From Alistipes senegalensis (GTDB taxonomy: Bacteria > Bacillota > Clostridia > Oscillospirales > Ruminococcaceae), in contig JAMPEF010000002.1 in NCBI GenBank assembly GCA_023665275.1, forward strand, positions 62,001-126,000: a stretch of 64,000 bases of DNA, in the 5' to 3' direction. A program made the position numbers and the translations under genes. Shown here piece after piece: positions 36,384 to 44,613 of this stretch (position 1 is its first letter; each line of letters begins with the position of its first letter). Under the pieces are notes generated by a model. That model ran no database searches. It was not told the DNA's origin and was given only the letters and a program-made list of their open reading frames with translations.

Positions 36384-37199
36384 TTATAACTTTCTGTTTA
36401 ATTCCCAGAAAGCGACAGCACTTGCGGCGGCGACGTTAAGTGAATCCACGCCGTCCGCCATGGGAATTTTTACAGTAAAATCGCATTTTTCAATAGTCGA
36501 CTGTTTCAGCCCCTCCCCTTCAGTACCGAGTATGACCGCTACTTTTTCAAGCGACTTTAAAACCGGATTATCAATGTTAATTGTATTGTCATGAAGTGCC
36601 ATCGCAAGCGTACTGAAATTGTATTCTTTAAGAATTTCAATGTAATTTTCGTTTTCAAAATAAGTCCACGGAATACGGAAAACATTTCCCATGCTGACAC
36701 GCACGGAACGTCTGTAAAGAGGGTCACTGCTTGCCGGAGTCAGAATTACCGCCTCAAAATTCATAGCTGCCGCTGAACGAATTACAGCGCCTATATTAGT
36801 CTGATTCATGACGTCTTCTAAAACAGCTATTTTATGGTATTTTTTCAGTATTTCCTCAACTGCCGGAAGTTCTTTTCTATGCATTGCGCAAAGTATACCC
36901 TGAGTTAATTTAAATCCTGTAATTTTTGTCAGAATTTCGCTTTCTGCCGTATAAATTTTTATATTTCCGCAACGTTTTATAATATCGCTTGCCTGTCCGG
37001 AAATATATTTTTTTTCGGCAAGAATTGAAATCGGCTGATAGCCTGAATCAAGAGCAAGTCTTATAACTTTCGGACTTTCTGCTATAAAAATTCCGCACGA
37101 ATCGGGTTCAAACCAGCGTTTTAACTGTATTTCGGAAGTAATTGTATACGGTAAAATTTCGGGTATTGAAAGATTTTCAATTTCTATTATTTCAGACAT
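36384..37199 (-). CDS. SpoU/TrmH family RNA 2'-O-methyltransferase
   Basis: 271 residues. N-terminal substrate-binding region (ESPKVIRLALDSGYQPISIL) and a C-terminal SPOUT knot with the three motifs: NQTNIGAVIRSAAAMNFEAVIL, LGTEGEGL and VDSLNVAAASAVAFWE. These bind S-adenosylmethionine and methylate ribose 2'-OH in rRNA or tRNA; the target is unknown. The start overlaps the end of the DUF3737 gene by 8 bp. Confidence 0.9.
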   Translation of the reverse strand: MSEIIEIENLSIPEILPYTITSEIQLKRWFEPDSCGIFIAESPKVIRLALDSGYQPISILAEKKYISGQASDIIKRCGNIKIYTAESEILTKITGFKLTQGILCAMHRKELPAVEEILKKYHKIAVLEDVMNQTNIGAVIRSAAAMNFEAVILTPASSDPLYRRSVRVSMGNVFRIPWTYFENENYIEILKEYNFSTLAMALHDNTINIDNPVLKSLEKVAVILGTEGEGLKQSTIEKCDFTVKIPMADGVDSLNVAAASAVAFWELNRKL

Positions 37200-38040
37200 T
37201 ATTTATTCCTCTGATTATAATCTGACCAACTGCATTTTTATCATCATTGATTATTTCACTGACTTCCGGCACGTAAATTTTTCCGGAGCGAACATTTTTT
37301 ATACTTATAACCGGTGTGATTATTTCTGCATAGACGTCGGATTTTTCAAAGCATAAATCCGTATCATGCATTTCACAATTTATAAGTTTCAGATTTTTGC
37401 AGTAACATAAAGGCTGTGTGCCGGTAATTATGCAGTTTTCAAAAGTCACATTTTCAGAATACCACGCAAGATATTCACCATTTACTGTACTGTTCCGGAC
37501 TGTCACATTTTCGGCGTGCCAGAATGCATCTTTAGTATTGAATGTGCAGTTTTCAAAAACAGAATTTTTTATGTACTGAAATGAATACTTTCCGTAAAAA
37601 TCAACTTTTTTGAAATCAAGTTCACCGGAACGCATCATAAAATATTCACTTTTTGCGGTACAGTCATACATTTTTATATTTTTCACGAACCAGCCAAATT
37701 CAGGTGAAATAATATCGCAATTTTTTATTGATATATCGCTACATTCTCTGAGTGCTTTTATTCCGTGAAGTTCAGAATTTTCAATTTCTATTCCCGAAGA
37801 ATACCATAAAGCCGCCCGACATAATTCAGTCATTTCAGAATTGAAAATTTTAACTCTGGTATCATGCCATAACGGATAGCGTAAATTGAAATATCCGCCG
37901 TAAATCTCTATATTCTGACTTTCTTTCAATGCGCTTTCACCGTCTGCATGACCATCAAAAGAACAGTTTTTCAGAATAATTCCGTCACTGTTGTATAAAG
38001 CTCTTTCTTCTTCAAAATTCATGTTTTCGATAATTTTCAT
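37192..38040 (-). CDS. DUF3737 family beta-helix protein
   Basis: About 282 residues, DUF3737 family. Successive short strands of the form x-I-x-N-S/C-x-F/I (GIILKNCSFDG, NIEIYGGYFN, NVTVRNSTVNG, NVTFENCIITG, NLKLINCEMHD) predict a right-handed parallel beta-helix like pectate lyases, but with no catalytic residues I can identify and no signal peptide. It is therefore probably cytoplasmic and its role is unknown. The ATG at 38040 (MKIIENMNF) follows AAAAGGAG. Confidence 0.8.
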   Translation of the reverse strand: MKIIENMNFEEERALYNSDGIILKNCSFDGHADGESALKESQNIEIYGGYFNLRYPLWHDTRVKIFNSEMTELCRAALWYSSGIEIENSELHGIKALRECSDISIKNCDIISPEFGWFVKNIKMYDCTAKSEYFMMRSGELDFKKVDFYGKYSFQYIKNSVFENCTFNTKDAFWHAENVTVRNSTVNGEYLAWYSENVTFENCIITGTQPLCYCKNLKLINCEMHDTDLCFEKSDVYAEIITPVISIKNVRSGKIYVPEVSEIINDDKNAVGQIIIRGINNV

Positions 38041-38054
38041 AAAAAACTCCTTTT

Positions 38055-38585
38055 TCAATCTGTAACAGATGTACCGATAATGATAAATCTGCACATATTT
38101 TTATCGTAAATACTCCACATTGCCGCCCCGAAACATTCTTTTCCGTCGTTGAAATAGTCCGAAAAATCATCATTCCATTGATATATTTCAAGGTTTTTCC
38201 GGAAGTATTCCGGAAAAAGAACATGATTTATTTTTTCAAATTCTTTTCCGGAATAAATTCTGTACGGAGTACAATATAAAAATGCATCACAATAACTGAT
38301 TTCAGTATAACCTATTTTTTTAGGTGTTATTTCAAAAAAATTTTCATTACTGCATTTTCGGCAAATCATTTTATTTTCATCAACATAAAATTCCGGACTT
38401 TTTTTATAATATTGATTACCAATCCGTTTTCTTGAATTAATTACAGATATTGCATTTATAACGGCTTTTTTGTGGGAAGTTTCACCATAATATTCCCCGT
38501 CGTCTGACAATATAACGTAATCAAGTGAAAGTTCATCATATTTTTTTATGTATTCATAAAAAATATCATCTGTCAGTTCGTACAT
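38055..38585 (-). CDS. Hypothetical protein
   Basis: 176 residues, not recognised. Acidic and Tyr-rich, with a two-Cys pair MICRKCSNENFF and a later Cys cluster, predicted cytoplasmic alpha/beta. It ends 14 bp before the DUF3737 gene, so the two and the methylase are probably one operon. Confidence 0.6.
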   Translation of the reverse strand: MYELTDDIFYEYIKKYDELSLDYVILSDDGEYYGETSHKKAVINAISVINSRKRIGNQYYKKSPEFYVDENKMICRKCSNENFFEITPKKIGYTEISYCDAFLYCTPYRIYSGKEFEKINHVLFPEYFRKNLEIYQWNDDFSDYFNDGKECFGAAMWSIYDKNMCRFIIIGTSVTD

Positions 38586-38701
38586 TTTAACAGTCCTTTC
38601 AGAATATTTATTTTCAGTTTATTATAACACATAAAACGGATAATTACAATAGTTTTTTTATAAAAACAGTTTCCGGCAACATCAGTCATTTCTTATAAAA
38701 A

Positions 38702-38743
38702 TAAAAAATCCTGTAATTCGGTATGCACTACAGGATTTTTTTA
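38702..38743 (+). repeat. Twin terminator hairpin, copy 1
   Basis: AAAAATCCTGTA/TACAGGATTTTT stem with loop ATTCGGTATGCAC. The 40-nt element is identical to the copy at 40101-40140 except for two loop bases, exactly 1400 bp away. No gene ends here. Confidence 0.75.
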
Positions 38744-38822
38744 TATTAGACCTGTTAGAAAATCTCAAAAATTTGCTGAAAATTATAAACAGCACAGGTC
38801 AAAATGATTTTGTCAATAATAC

Positions 38823-38851
38823 TTGACAAAACAGAAATAATATGATATAAT
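38823..38851 (+). promoter_or_regulatory. Sigma-A type promoter for the zinc-ribbon protein at 38938
   Basis: Consensus TTGACA (38823-38828), 17-bp spacer, TATAAT (38846-38851). Confidence 0.7.
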
Positions 38852-38937
38852 GTTGAAAATTGTTATCAATGACAGGAAAAACAGAGGTTATTTTTGTAAT
38901 AATATTTATTCATATTATATTTTAAGAGGGGGTTATT

Positions 38938-40098
38938 ATGCCTGTAATCAAAGAATGTTCCTGCCCGTCGTGCGGAGGAACAATAGAAAAAGTTACCAGT
39001 TCAAGAGGAATATGTCCGTTTTGCGACAACACTTATTTTTTTGAAAATCTGGAAAATTTCAATCAGGTTTTACAAAAGGAAAGAATAAACAGCGGAATGA
39101 ATTTTCAACCATGTGACAATTCAATCAACCAGCATATCATAGAATTTCTTACATCAGACCCTGCCGCACCTCTTGATGTTCTTGAAAATGCCTTTATCAA
39201 ATCAAAAAAGGCAATATGCGTGCCTGCTTATTATTATCACTGTAACGGCAGTTCTGATTATATGTGTGACGTCGGCACAGATAATCAAAAGCACGTCGGA
39301 GACGGAAAAGGAGGAGTAAAGACAGTAACAGAAACAACATGGTCTACTATAAGCGGTAATATCAGGGCAGACGTTCAGAGAACAGTATCAGGAAACAATA
39401 AATATGATTCCGTTATCAGTGAATTGTATAAAGATAATATGTCATCTGTAAACAATGCCCTTGTTGACATAGAAAGCCTTGAAATTCCACCTGACGCCGA
39501 GGTTATACCGTTTGATATTGCTGAAACTGCACTCCTTGATAAATATGTCCGTCCAGACATAAACGAGGAACTTAAAGCAAGCGTAATCAGACAGATTGGC
39601 AACAGAAAATATCGTGAGCTCAGTTTAGGAAATTCAAATATAAATGAAAACAATATAAGACGTCAGCTTATTTCACTGTATAATGTCATATTTTCAGACG
39701 GCATAAATGATTATTCAATGTATGTAAGTGGCAACGGTGAAAAATCCACTATAAACGGTACTCCTCCCACAGATTCTCAGCGTTTACAGGAATATAACGA
39801 CATCAGAAACGCTTTCAACGAGGCTGACAGCAAAGTATCAAAATCCGGAAATCTTGGTATAGTCGGCATAATTCTGGCAGTAATTCTGCTGATATTCGGA
39901 TTGTGGTTTATTTCAATACCATTGGTATCAGCTGCTGTGTTCTTTGGATTTGTAAAGTCAAAACCGGATAAAGAAAAACGTGACGAACTACAGTCACAGA
40001 TGCTGTCATATGAAAAGCAGATTACAGACGTAAGAAATGATTTTATCCAGAACGGCAGAAAAATACAGACCTCCGACAGAACATTGATACACAATTAA
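38938..40098 (+). CDS. Zinc-ribbon membrane protein, unknown function
   Basis: 386 residues. It opens with a four-Cys zinc ribbon (CSCPSCGG...GICPFCDN), then a long soluble alpha/beta region, with a conserved-looking PAYYYHCNGSSDYMCDVG, and two membrane helices near residues 300-340 (LGIVGIILAVILLIFGLWF), then a charged helix. I do not recognise the middle domain. The plan (zinc ribbon first, paired late membrane helices) resembles the TIR protein at 27.5-29.1 kb, with a different central domain. It has its own promoter and a terminator that is a near copy of the orphan hairpin upstream. Confidence 0.7.
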   Translation: MPVIKECSCPSCGGTIEKVTSSRGICPFCDNTYFFENLENFNQVLQKERINSGMNFQPCDNSINQHIIEFLTSDPAAPLDVLENAFIKSKKAICVPAYYYHCNGSSDYMCDVGTDNQKHVGDGKGGVKTVTETTWSTISGNIRADVQRTVSGNNKYDSVISELYKDNMSSVNNALVDIESLEIPPDAEVIPFDIAETALLDKYVRPDINEELKASVIRQIGNRKYRELSLGNSNINENNIRRQLISLYNVIFSDGINDYSMYVSGNGEKSTINGTPPTDSQRLQEYNDIRNAFNEADSKVSKSGNLGIVGIILAVILLIFGLWFISIPLVSAAVFFGFVKSKPDKEKRDELQSQMLSYEKQITDVRNDFIQNGRKIQTSDRTLIHN

Positions 40099-40100
40099 AA

Positions 40101-40143
40101 ATAAAAAATCCTGTAATGCAGTATGCACTACAGGATTTTTATT
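40101..40143. terminator. Bidirectional terminator; twin hairpin copy 2
   Basis: AAAAATCCTGTA/TACAGGATTTTT stem between two converging genes, with T-runs on both strands. Near-identical to the element at 38702-38743. Confidence 0.85.
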
Positions 40144-40677
40144 TTATATATTTTTTCCGAACTGATAGGCTTTTTCCGGATAGTCTGTTTTTTCCAGTGC
40201 GGAAACGTCACCGCAATCAACACCTATAATTGTACCGACGATTTCCCAGCCGAGATAGTCAGCCATTCCCTCAAAAGATGCCACCGCTCCGGCGGCAGTT
40301 TTTTTAACATCGTCAGCCATTGTGACCATAAGAGCAGTTTTCTTGTTGCCATGAAGTAAAGCGTCATTGGCATAGAATCTGTCAATAACCGCACGTATCT
40401 GTGAAGTCATTCCATAGTAATAAATCGGTGTTACGAAAACAATCATATCTGCTGAAACGAGTTCGGAATTTATTTTTTCCATATCGTCCTTGAATGCACA
40501 GCCTGTATCTGTATTATGACATTTTTCACAGGCAATACATGAATGAACGTTCATGAATGCGGAGTCAAAACGACAGACTTCGTGACCGGCTTCTTCTGCA
40601 CCGTTTATAAAGTTTTCGGTGAGAACTGCTGTTGTGCCGTGTTTGTGCGGACTTCCTGTAATTACAAGTATTTTCAT
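40144..40677 (-). CDS. Flavodoxin-like NAD(P)H-dependent FMN reductase
   Basis: 177 residues. The flavodoxin fold begins MKILVITGSPHKHGTTAVLTENFI, with the phosphate-binding SPHKHGTT loop for FMN. A CIACEKCHNTDTGC cysteine pair and VTPIYYYGMTSQIRAVIDRFY are typical of the iron-sulfur-flavoprotein-like reductase group. Likely an FMN-dependent oxidoreductase of unknown substrate. It follows a paralogue by 16 bp with GGAGG before the ATG, so the two form an operon and may be a tandem duplication. Confidence 0.88.
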   Translation of the reverse strand: MKILVITGSPHKHGTTAVLTENFINGAEEAGHEVCRFDSAFMNVHSCIACEKCHNTDTGCAFKDDMEKINSELVSADMIVFVTPIYYYGMTSQIRAVIDRFYANDALLHGNKKTALMVTMADDVKKTAAGAVASFEGMADYLGWEIVGTIIGVDCGDVSALEKTDYPEKAYQFGKNI

Positions 40678-40693
40678 TTTAAAATTCCTCCTG

Positions 40694-41311
40694 TTATCTT
40701 ATAAAATTGGTACGCTGGAAAGGTTCTTTTTCCGGCAGACCATAAGTTTCTTTTCCGAGTGCGATGCTTTTAATAAGGAAAGACATATTTCTTGCAAGAG
40801 TGCGCATAGTCTGTAAACCCTCAGCGTCCTGTGATGCGTCCCCTTGAGTTCCTCCGTGAACGCTGTTCCAGTACTGACTTGACGCAATGGGCATACCACA
40901 GATTGTAAAAAATTTATTAAGTTCGTCGAATGTAGCCGAAAGTCCGCCACGTCTTGCGACTGCTACACCTGCTCCGACTTTCATAGTCTTGTCAAAAGGC
41001 GTGCTATAGAAAAGACGAGTAAGAAAAGAAATAAGCGTCGAATTTGCGGAGGCATAATATACCGGTGTACCGACAACAAGACCATCACACTCCTGAAATT
41101 TCTGTGATGTTTCGTTTACAACGTCATCAAATACACATTTTCCGTTTTCTTTACACGAACCACAGGCGATACAACCCCTGATGTTCTTGTTTCCGACATG
41201 AATTATTTCCGTTTCAATTTCGTTTTCTGTAAATATTTTCTGCATTTCCGCAAGGGCAACGTATGTATTTCCCTGTGGGTGCGGACTTCCGTTAATCATC
41301 AATACTTTCAT
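40694..41311 (-). CDS. Flavodoxin-like NAD(P)H-dependent FMN reductase
   Basis: 205 residues. Same family as its downstream neighbour: MKVLMINGSPHPQGNTYVAL (FMN phosphate loop), CIACGSCKENGKC cysteines, VVGTPVYYASANSTLISFLTRLFY and an aromatic-lined flavin site. The extra C-terminal part (SQYWNSVHGGTQGDASQDAEG) is as seen in the larger members. Likely electron transfer or quinone/nitro reduction; no specific substrate is indicated. Confidence 0.88.
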   Translation of the reverse strand: MKVLMINGSPHPQGNTYVALAEMQKIFTENEIETEIIHVGNKNIRGCIACGSCKENGKCVFDDVVNETSQKFQECDGLVVGTPVYYASANSTLISFLTRLFYSTPFDKTMKVGAGVAVARRGGLSATFDELNKFFTICGMPIASSQYWNSVHGGTQGDASQDAEGLQTMRTLARNMSFLIKSIALGKETYGLPEKEPFQRTNFIR

Positions 41312-41327
41312 TGATTTCCTCCATAAT

Positions 41328-41528
41328 CTATTTAGAATTTATATGAATGTTTTCAGTGATAGCACGTAAATTTATGTATTTCCTGAACCATTCCGGTTCG
41401 TCTGTCAAGAACTGCAAGTATTCTGTAGAAATAATTATCATGATTTATGCACTCTTCAATAATATACCCTGTTTTTAAGACCGTCAGCAAGTCTGCTCTC
41501 AAGGACTTTTTTTAGTTTTGGACCACAT
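41328..41528 (-). pseudogene. Decayed remnant of a small SF0329-like protein gene
   Basis: On the minus strand a normal ribosome site (AGAGGTGAT) precedes ATG and MWSKTKK, then the frame shifts: LESRLADGLKNRVYY reads in another frame, EECINHDNYFYRILAVLD in a third, and EPEWFRKYINLRAITENI to a final TAG at 41328. These fragments come in the order I remember for the SF0329 family (MWSK..., LESxL..LKxRV, ...ILAxLDRR, PEWxxxxYxLR), with the middle missing. The family name is from memory. The gene is broken by at least two frame changes plus a deletion. Confidence 0.55.
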
Positions 41529-41583
41529 GATATCACCTCTGTAATATTATACCATATTCCACAGAAAATTGCAAGTGTTTTTC

Positions 41584-41612
41584 TTGACATTATACATATT
41601 ATATGATATAAT
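41584..41612 (+). promoter_or_regulatory. Sigma-A type promoter for the ABM-like gene
   Basis: Consensus TTGACA (41584-41589), 17-bp spacer, TATAAT (41607-41612), 28 bp before the ATG. Confidence 0.7.
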
Positions 41613-41640
41613 AATTAAAAATCTGAAATGGAGGAAATTT

Positions 41641-41979
41641 ATGCCTATCTATATAAATATTTACTATACTGGAAAAAACGGCAATGCCCGAAAATTTGCA
41701 GAAGAAATGATGTCAACCGGTATTGTTGAGGCTATACGTGCTGAAAATGGAAATATCCGCTATGAATATTTTTTCCCTATGAATGATGACGAAACACTTC
41801 TTTTAATTGATGTATGGGAAAATCAGAAAGCCCTTGACATACACCATGCAACGCCTATGATGTCACGGATAGCAGAACTCAGGGAAAAATACAACCTCAC
41901 AATGAAAGTTGAACGCTTTTCACCTGACAATGAATCCATAACCGAAAATGACAGAAAATATATAAAAAACAAACTGTAA
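41641..41979 (+). CDS. Antibiotic biosynthesis monooxygenase (ABM/YgiN-like) family protein
   Basis: 112 residues, a dimeric ferredoxin-like (ABM) fold protein. Pattern: INIYYTGKNGNARKFAEEM, IRAENGNIRYEYFFPMNDDETLLLIDVWENQKALDIHHATPMM, with the HH pair of the family. Such proteins degrade quinols or act as small oxygenases; the exact role is unknown. The ATG at 41641 has GGAGGA seven bases upstream. Confidence 0.85.
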   Translation: MPIYINIYYTGKNGNARKFAEEMMSTGIVEAIRAENGNIRYEYFFPMNDDETLLLIDVWENQKALDIHHATPMMSRIAELREKYNLTMKVERFSPDNESITENDRKYIKNKL

Positions 41980-42018
41980 AAAAATTACAATCTTTTTTTT
42001 AATTCAAGTGCAAGTATT

Positions 42019-42276
42019 CTATTCAACCGGAAGTTTTTTTAATGCTGTATCAAGTGAGTAATTCATTGCAATCAGACGGCTTTTGTCACGCTTAGAGGTA
42101 TATTCCCATGATTTCAGACGGCACATAGGACACGAACAATGTATTTTCCCTTTAGAAAGTTTACCTTCATAACGATAGTACCAGTAATCACTTATATTAT
42201 GAATGATGCGTTTTTTACGGTTTATATGGCTGTTACGCTGATAGCGTGTGTAAGCCCTTCCCCTGTTTTCAGACAT
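42019..42276 (-). CDS. Small conserved-type Cys-containing protein
   Basis: 85 residues, basic. MSENRGRAYTRYQRNSHINRKKR, then YWYYRYEGKLSKGKIHCSCPMCRLKSW. The CSCPMC motif could bind a metal. I have seen similar short proteins in many Firmicutes without an assigned function. AAAGGATTGG precedes the ATG. Confidence 0.65.
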   Translation of the reverse strand: MSENRGRAYTRYQRNSHINRKKRIIHNISDYWYYRYEGKLSKGKIHCSCPMCRLKSWEYTSKRDKSRLIAMNYSLDTALKKLPVE

Positions 42277-42344
42277 ATAAAACCAATCCTTTCAAATTTT
42301 GTTACCATGATTTTAACATACATTTCCGAAAAAGTCAATAACAT

Positions 42345-42380
42345 AAAAACAGACTGTAAAAATTACAGTCTGTTATTTTT
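42345..42380 (-). terminator. Intrinsic terminator, likely bidirectional
   Basis: AACAGACTGTAA (42348-42359)/TTACAGTCTGTT (42363-42374), with a T-rich flank on the plus strand and a shorter one on the minus strand. It lies directly after the stop of the minus-strand gene at 42380. Confidence 0.8.
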
Positions 42381-42895
42381 TATTCAAGGGTGAATTTCCA
42401 TGAACAGCAACATGAATTATCCGTTATATCGGGATAACAGCTTATACATTCACATGAAATACGGTCATCGATTACCTTTGCAAATTCGGAATACTCTATA
42501 ATTCCGACGGACTTGCACGGGTGATACTCCATATTTTTACGTTTTCTTGCGGTCTGTACGAAACATTCAGTATTTTTATATATAAGAGTATTGTTTTCAA
42601 TAATTATTTCACCGGTATTTATGTTCGCATAGAAACGTATTTTGAGTGCTTTTGCAAGACCGTCAAGCCCTGCCTGCTCCGGAAGTTTCAGGAATTTTTT
42701 TATTCTCCGAGCCTCCGCAACAGTAAAGACTTTCCACGCCTCAGCGTCCATGAACATAGCTTCTTCCATGCCCCGATTTCTTTCTACCGCCTGAAACCAT
42801 GCACCGTCCATAGCGAGCCAGTTTTTAGAGTAAATCTGTATAAGCTGTATTAATTCTTCATGTGACAGATTTTCAAGTATTTCGTCGCTAATCAT
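42380..42895 (-). CDS. DUF6125-like protein
   Basis: About 171 residues. [46 protein letters not shown], followed by a C-terminal part with a Cys-rich end (CECISCYPDITDNSCCCSW). The family (DUF6125-type) occurs in anaerobes and may bind an iron-sulfur or heme-like group; function unproven. The name is from memory. The ATG at 42895 overlaps the stop of the dockerin gene (TAATG), so they are co-translated. Confidence 0.7.
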   Translation of the reverse strand: MISDEILENLSHEELIQLIQIYSKNWLAMDGAWFQAVERNRGMEEAMFMDAEAWKVFTVAEARRIKKFLKLPEQAGLDGLAKALKIRFYANINTGEIIIENNTLIYKNTECFVQTARKRKNMEYHPCKSVGIIEYSEFAKVIDDRISCECISCYPDITDNSCCCSWKFTLE

Positions 42896-44529
42896 TAAAA
42901 TTCCTCCACAGGCAGAACACATACAAGATATGGGATATATTCTATTTTTTCACCTGTTACCGCATCATAGATGGTCTCGCCGTAATTGTCTTCCAGTCTG
43001 TAGGCAAGTATGGGTTTACTCTTATAATCCTTAATATATATTATAAGTTCCGGATATTCTTCACTGTCAATAAGTTTTTTCATTTCATATTGTGAAAGAT
43101 GTTCCGCTCTGGTATCAACTTCCATGATTTCTTCCGGAGTTTTTATAAGATTTATTTCTACTTCCCTTAAACCGTCCGTGCGTTTTTTAATGTCGGCGTA
43201 TACACTTCCGTCGGAATTTATATTCCCGTAACCATGCAACAAAATGCCATTGTAATAAACGGAAAATACTTTGTTAAACGAATTTGACAGATAGTGGTCA
43301 GGATTGTATTTAAAAGTAAAGTCATTCATGTTTGTATCGGGGTATCTTGACAGGATTTCCATTTTTAGTATGGTTATATCGTCAGCGGAAACACTGTCAT
43401 TTTCGGCGTTTATTTCAGGGAGTGTTTTAATAAGTTCCTGTTTCATAAGAACCAAATCGAAAATATCAAGATTATTATCCCATGTAAAGTCTGCATTTTT
43501 CCAGTTTGTAAGCTCACCGGTTCCTAAAAGCCACTTCTGAAACATTACGACGTCCGATATAGTAAACTTTCCGTCATTGTTGCAGTCACCGGCACTTATT
43601 CCGTCGATTTCGGTTATATTGCCGTCTTCGTCGACGTCATAATATTTTACAGTTTTATTTATTTCTTTACCGTCCTGTTCCCATTCTCTTGCCTCTTTAA
43701 AAGTCACTTTCACTGTGCCGTCGTCAAGTGGTTTATATGCCCTTACTACTATAGGACTTGACCCGACAGGTCCAGGTTTAATAGTTGTTCCCGAAAAACT
43801 GCCACTTGCAACGCATTCAAGCTCTGCTGTACCGGTTTGTTCAAATATCAGGCTATACCCGCCGTCATAACATATATCGTCACAGAAAACAATATACCCG
43901 TTGACTATTGAAACTTGTTTAAAATTACACTCACCTAAACAGTCCGGAAACCAGCCGTATATATCGGTTTGTGTAATTTCGCCGTCCGCTGAAGACTCAA
44001 AAGAAAATGTTGTACTATCCCATATCTTACCGCTTTCGGCGGATTTTTCTACCCAGTTGATTTCAACACTGCTGTCAGGGTTCATGCCATAAACTGTTAC
44101 TTCATACTCAAAATCAGCTTTTACATTTATTTCATGACCATAATGTTCTGCATATTCAATATATTCATTTAAATAATTTTCATATATAAAGTCAAGATAT
44201 TCCTGATAGGCTTCTTTGTCGGATTCGTCGGGCTTTTCGGGCATGACGAAATTATATGTCTGACTTGAAAGCACTTCAAACTGACTGCCGTCGGAATATT
44301 CGGTAGTATATTCATAGCGTTCATCAACATCTTTCTTACGAACACAGCATATAAGACCGTTTTCAATATGGGTCTGACCGTATTTGTTGTCAAAATTCAG
44401 TGCTTCAGTGAAATTCTGCGGAATCCAGTCCGGAATTTCCGGCGGAGCGTCCTCTGCATTTGCGGTATACGGCACGGCGGAAAAGCTCATCACCAGTACC
44501 GACATCATAGTGATTAATTTTTTATTCAT
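42895..44529 (-). CDS. Secreted dockerin-containing protein of unknown function
   Basis: 544 residues. Signal peptide [20 protein letters not shown]...TANA. The first 300 residues form an unrecognised acidic, beta-rich domain. A type I dockerin lies internally at about 310-375: [22 protein letters not shown] and [21 protein letters not shown]. About 170 further residues follow, with no recognised fold. Dockerins are normally C-terminal, so the internal position is unusual. It ends in a TAATG overlap with the next gene and lies next to the dockerin-bearing GH9 enzyme. Confidence 0.8.
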   Translation of the reverse strand: MNKKLITMMSVLVMSFSAVPYTANAEDAPPEIPDWIPQNFTEALNFDNKYGQTHIENGLICCVRKKDVDERYEYTTEYSDGSQFEVLSSQTYNFVMPEKPDESDKEAYQEYLDFIYENYLNEYIEYAEHYGHEINVKADFEYEVTVYGMNPDSSVEINWVEKSAESGKIWDSTTFSFESSADGEITQTDIYGWFPDCLGECNFKQVSIVNGYIVFCDDICYDGGYSLIFEQTGTAELECVASGSFSGTTIKPGPVGSSPIVVRAYKPLDDGTVKVTFKEAREWEQDGKEINKTVKYYDVDEDGNITEIDGISAGDCNNDGKFTISDVVMFQKWLLGTGELTNWKNADFTWDNNLDIFDLVLMKQELIKTLPEINAENDSVSADDITILKMEILSRYPDTNMNDFTFKYNPDHYLSNSFNKVFSVYYNGILLHGYGNINSDGSVYADIKKRTDGLREVEINLIKTPEEIMEVDTRAEHLSQYEMKKLIDSEEYPELIIYIKDYKSKPILAYRLEDNYGETIYDAVTGEKIEYIPYLVCVLPVEEF

Positions 44530-44613
44530 GGGTGTACCTCCTGTAAATATATTCCTATATTTATTGACGTTTCAGAGAGGCAAAATGTGCGGTTAAAAAA
44601 TAAAAATTTTGTT

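Larger units (their letters stand above)
38586..38937. other. Divergent intergenic region with an orphan terminator hairpin
   Basis: 352 bp without a gene. It contains a terminator-type hairpin (38704-38740) that follows no gene on either strand, a long-loop GACCTGT/ACAGGTC inverted repeat (38751-38804), and the promoter of the zinc-ribbon gene. Confidence 0.7.

Noticed and set aside
38702-40143. A mobile element bounded by the twin hairpins
   Set aside because: The inner gene is not a transposase, there is no target-site duplication, and the hairpins look like ordinary terminators.
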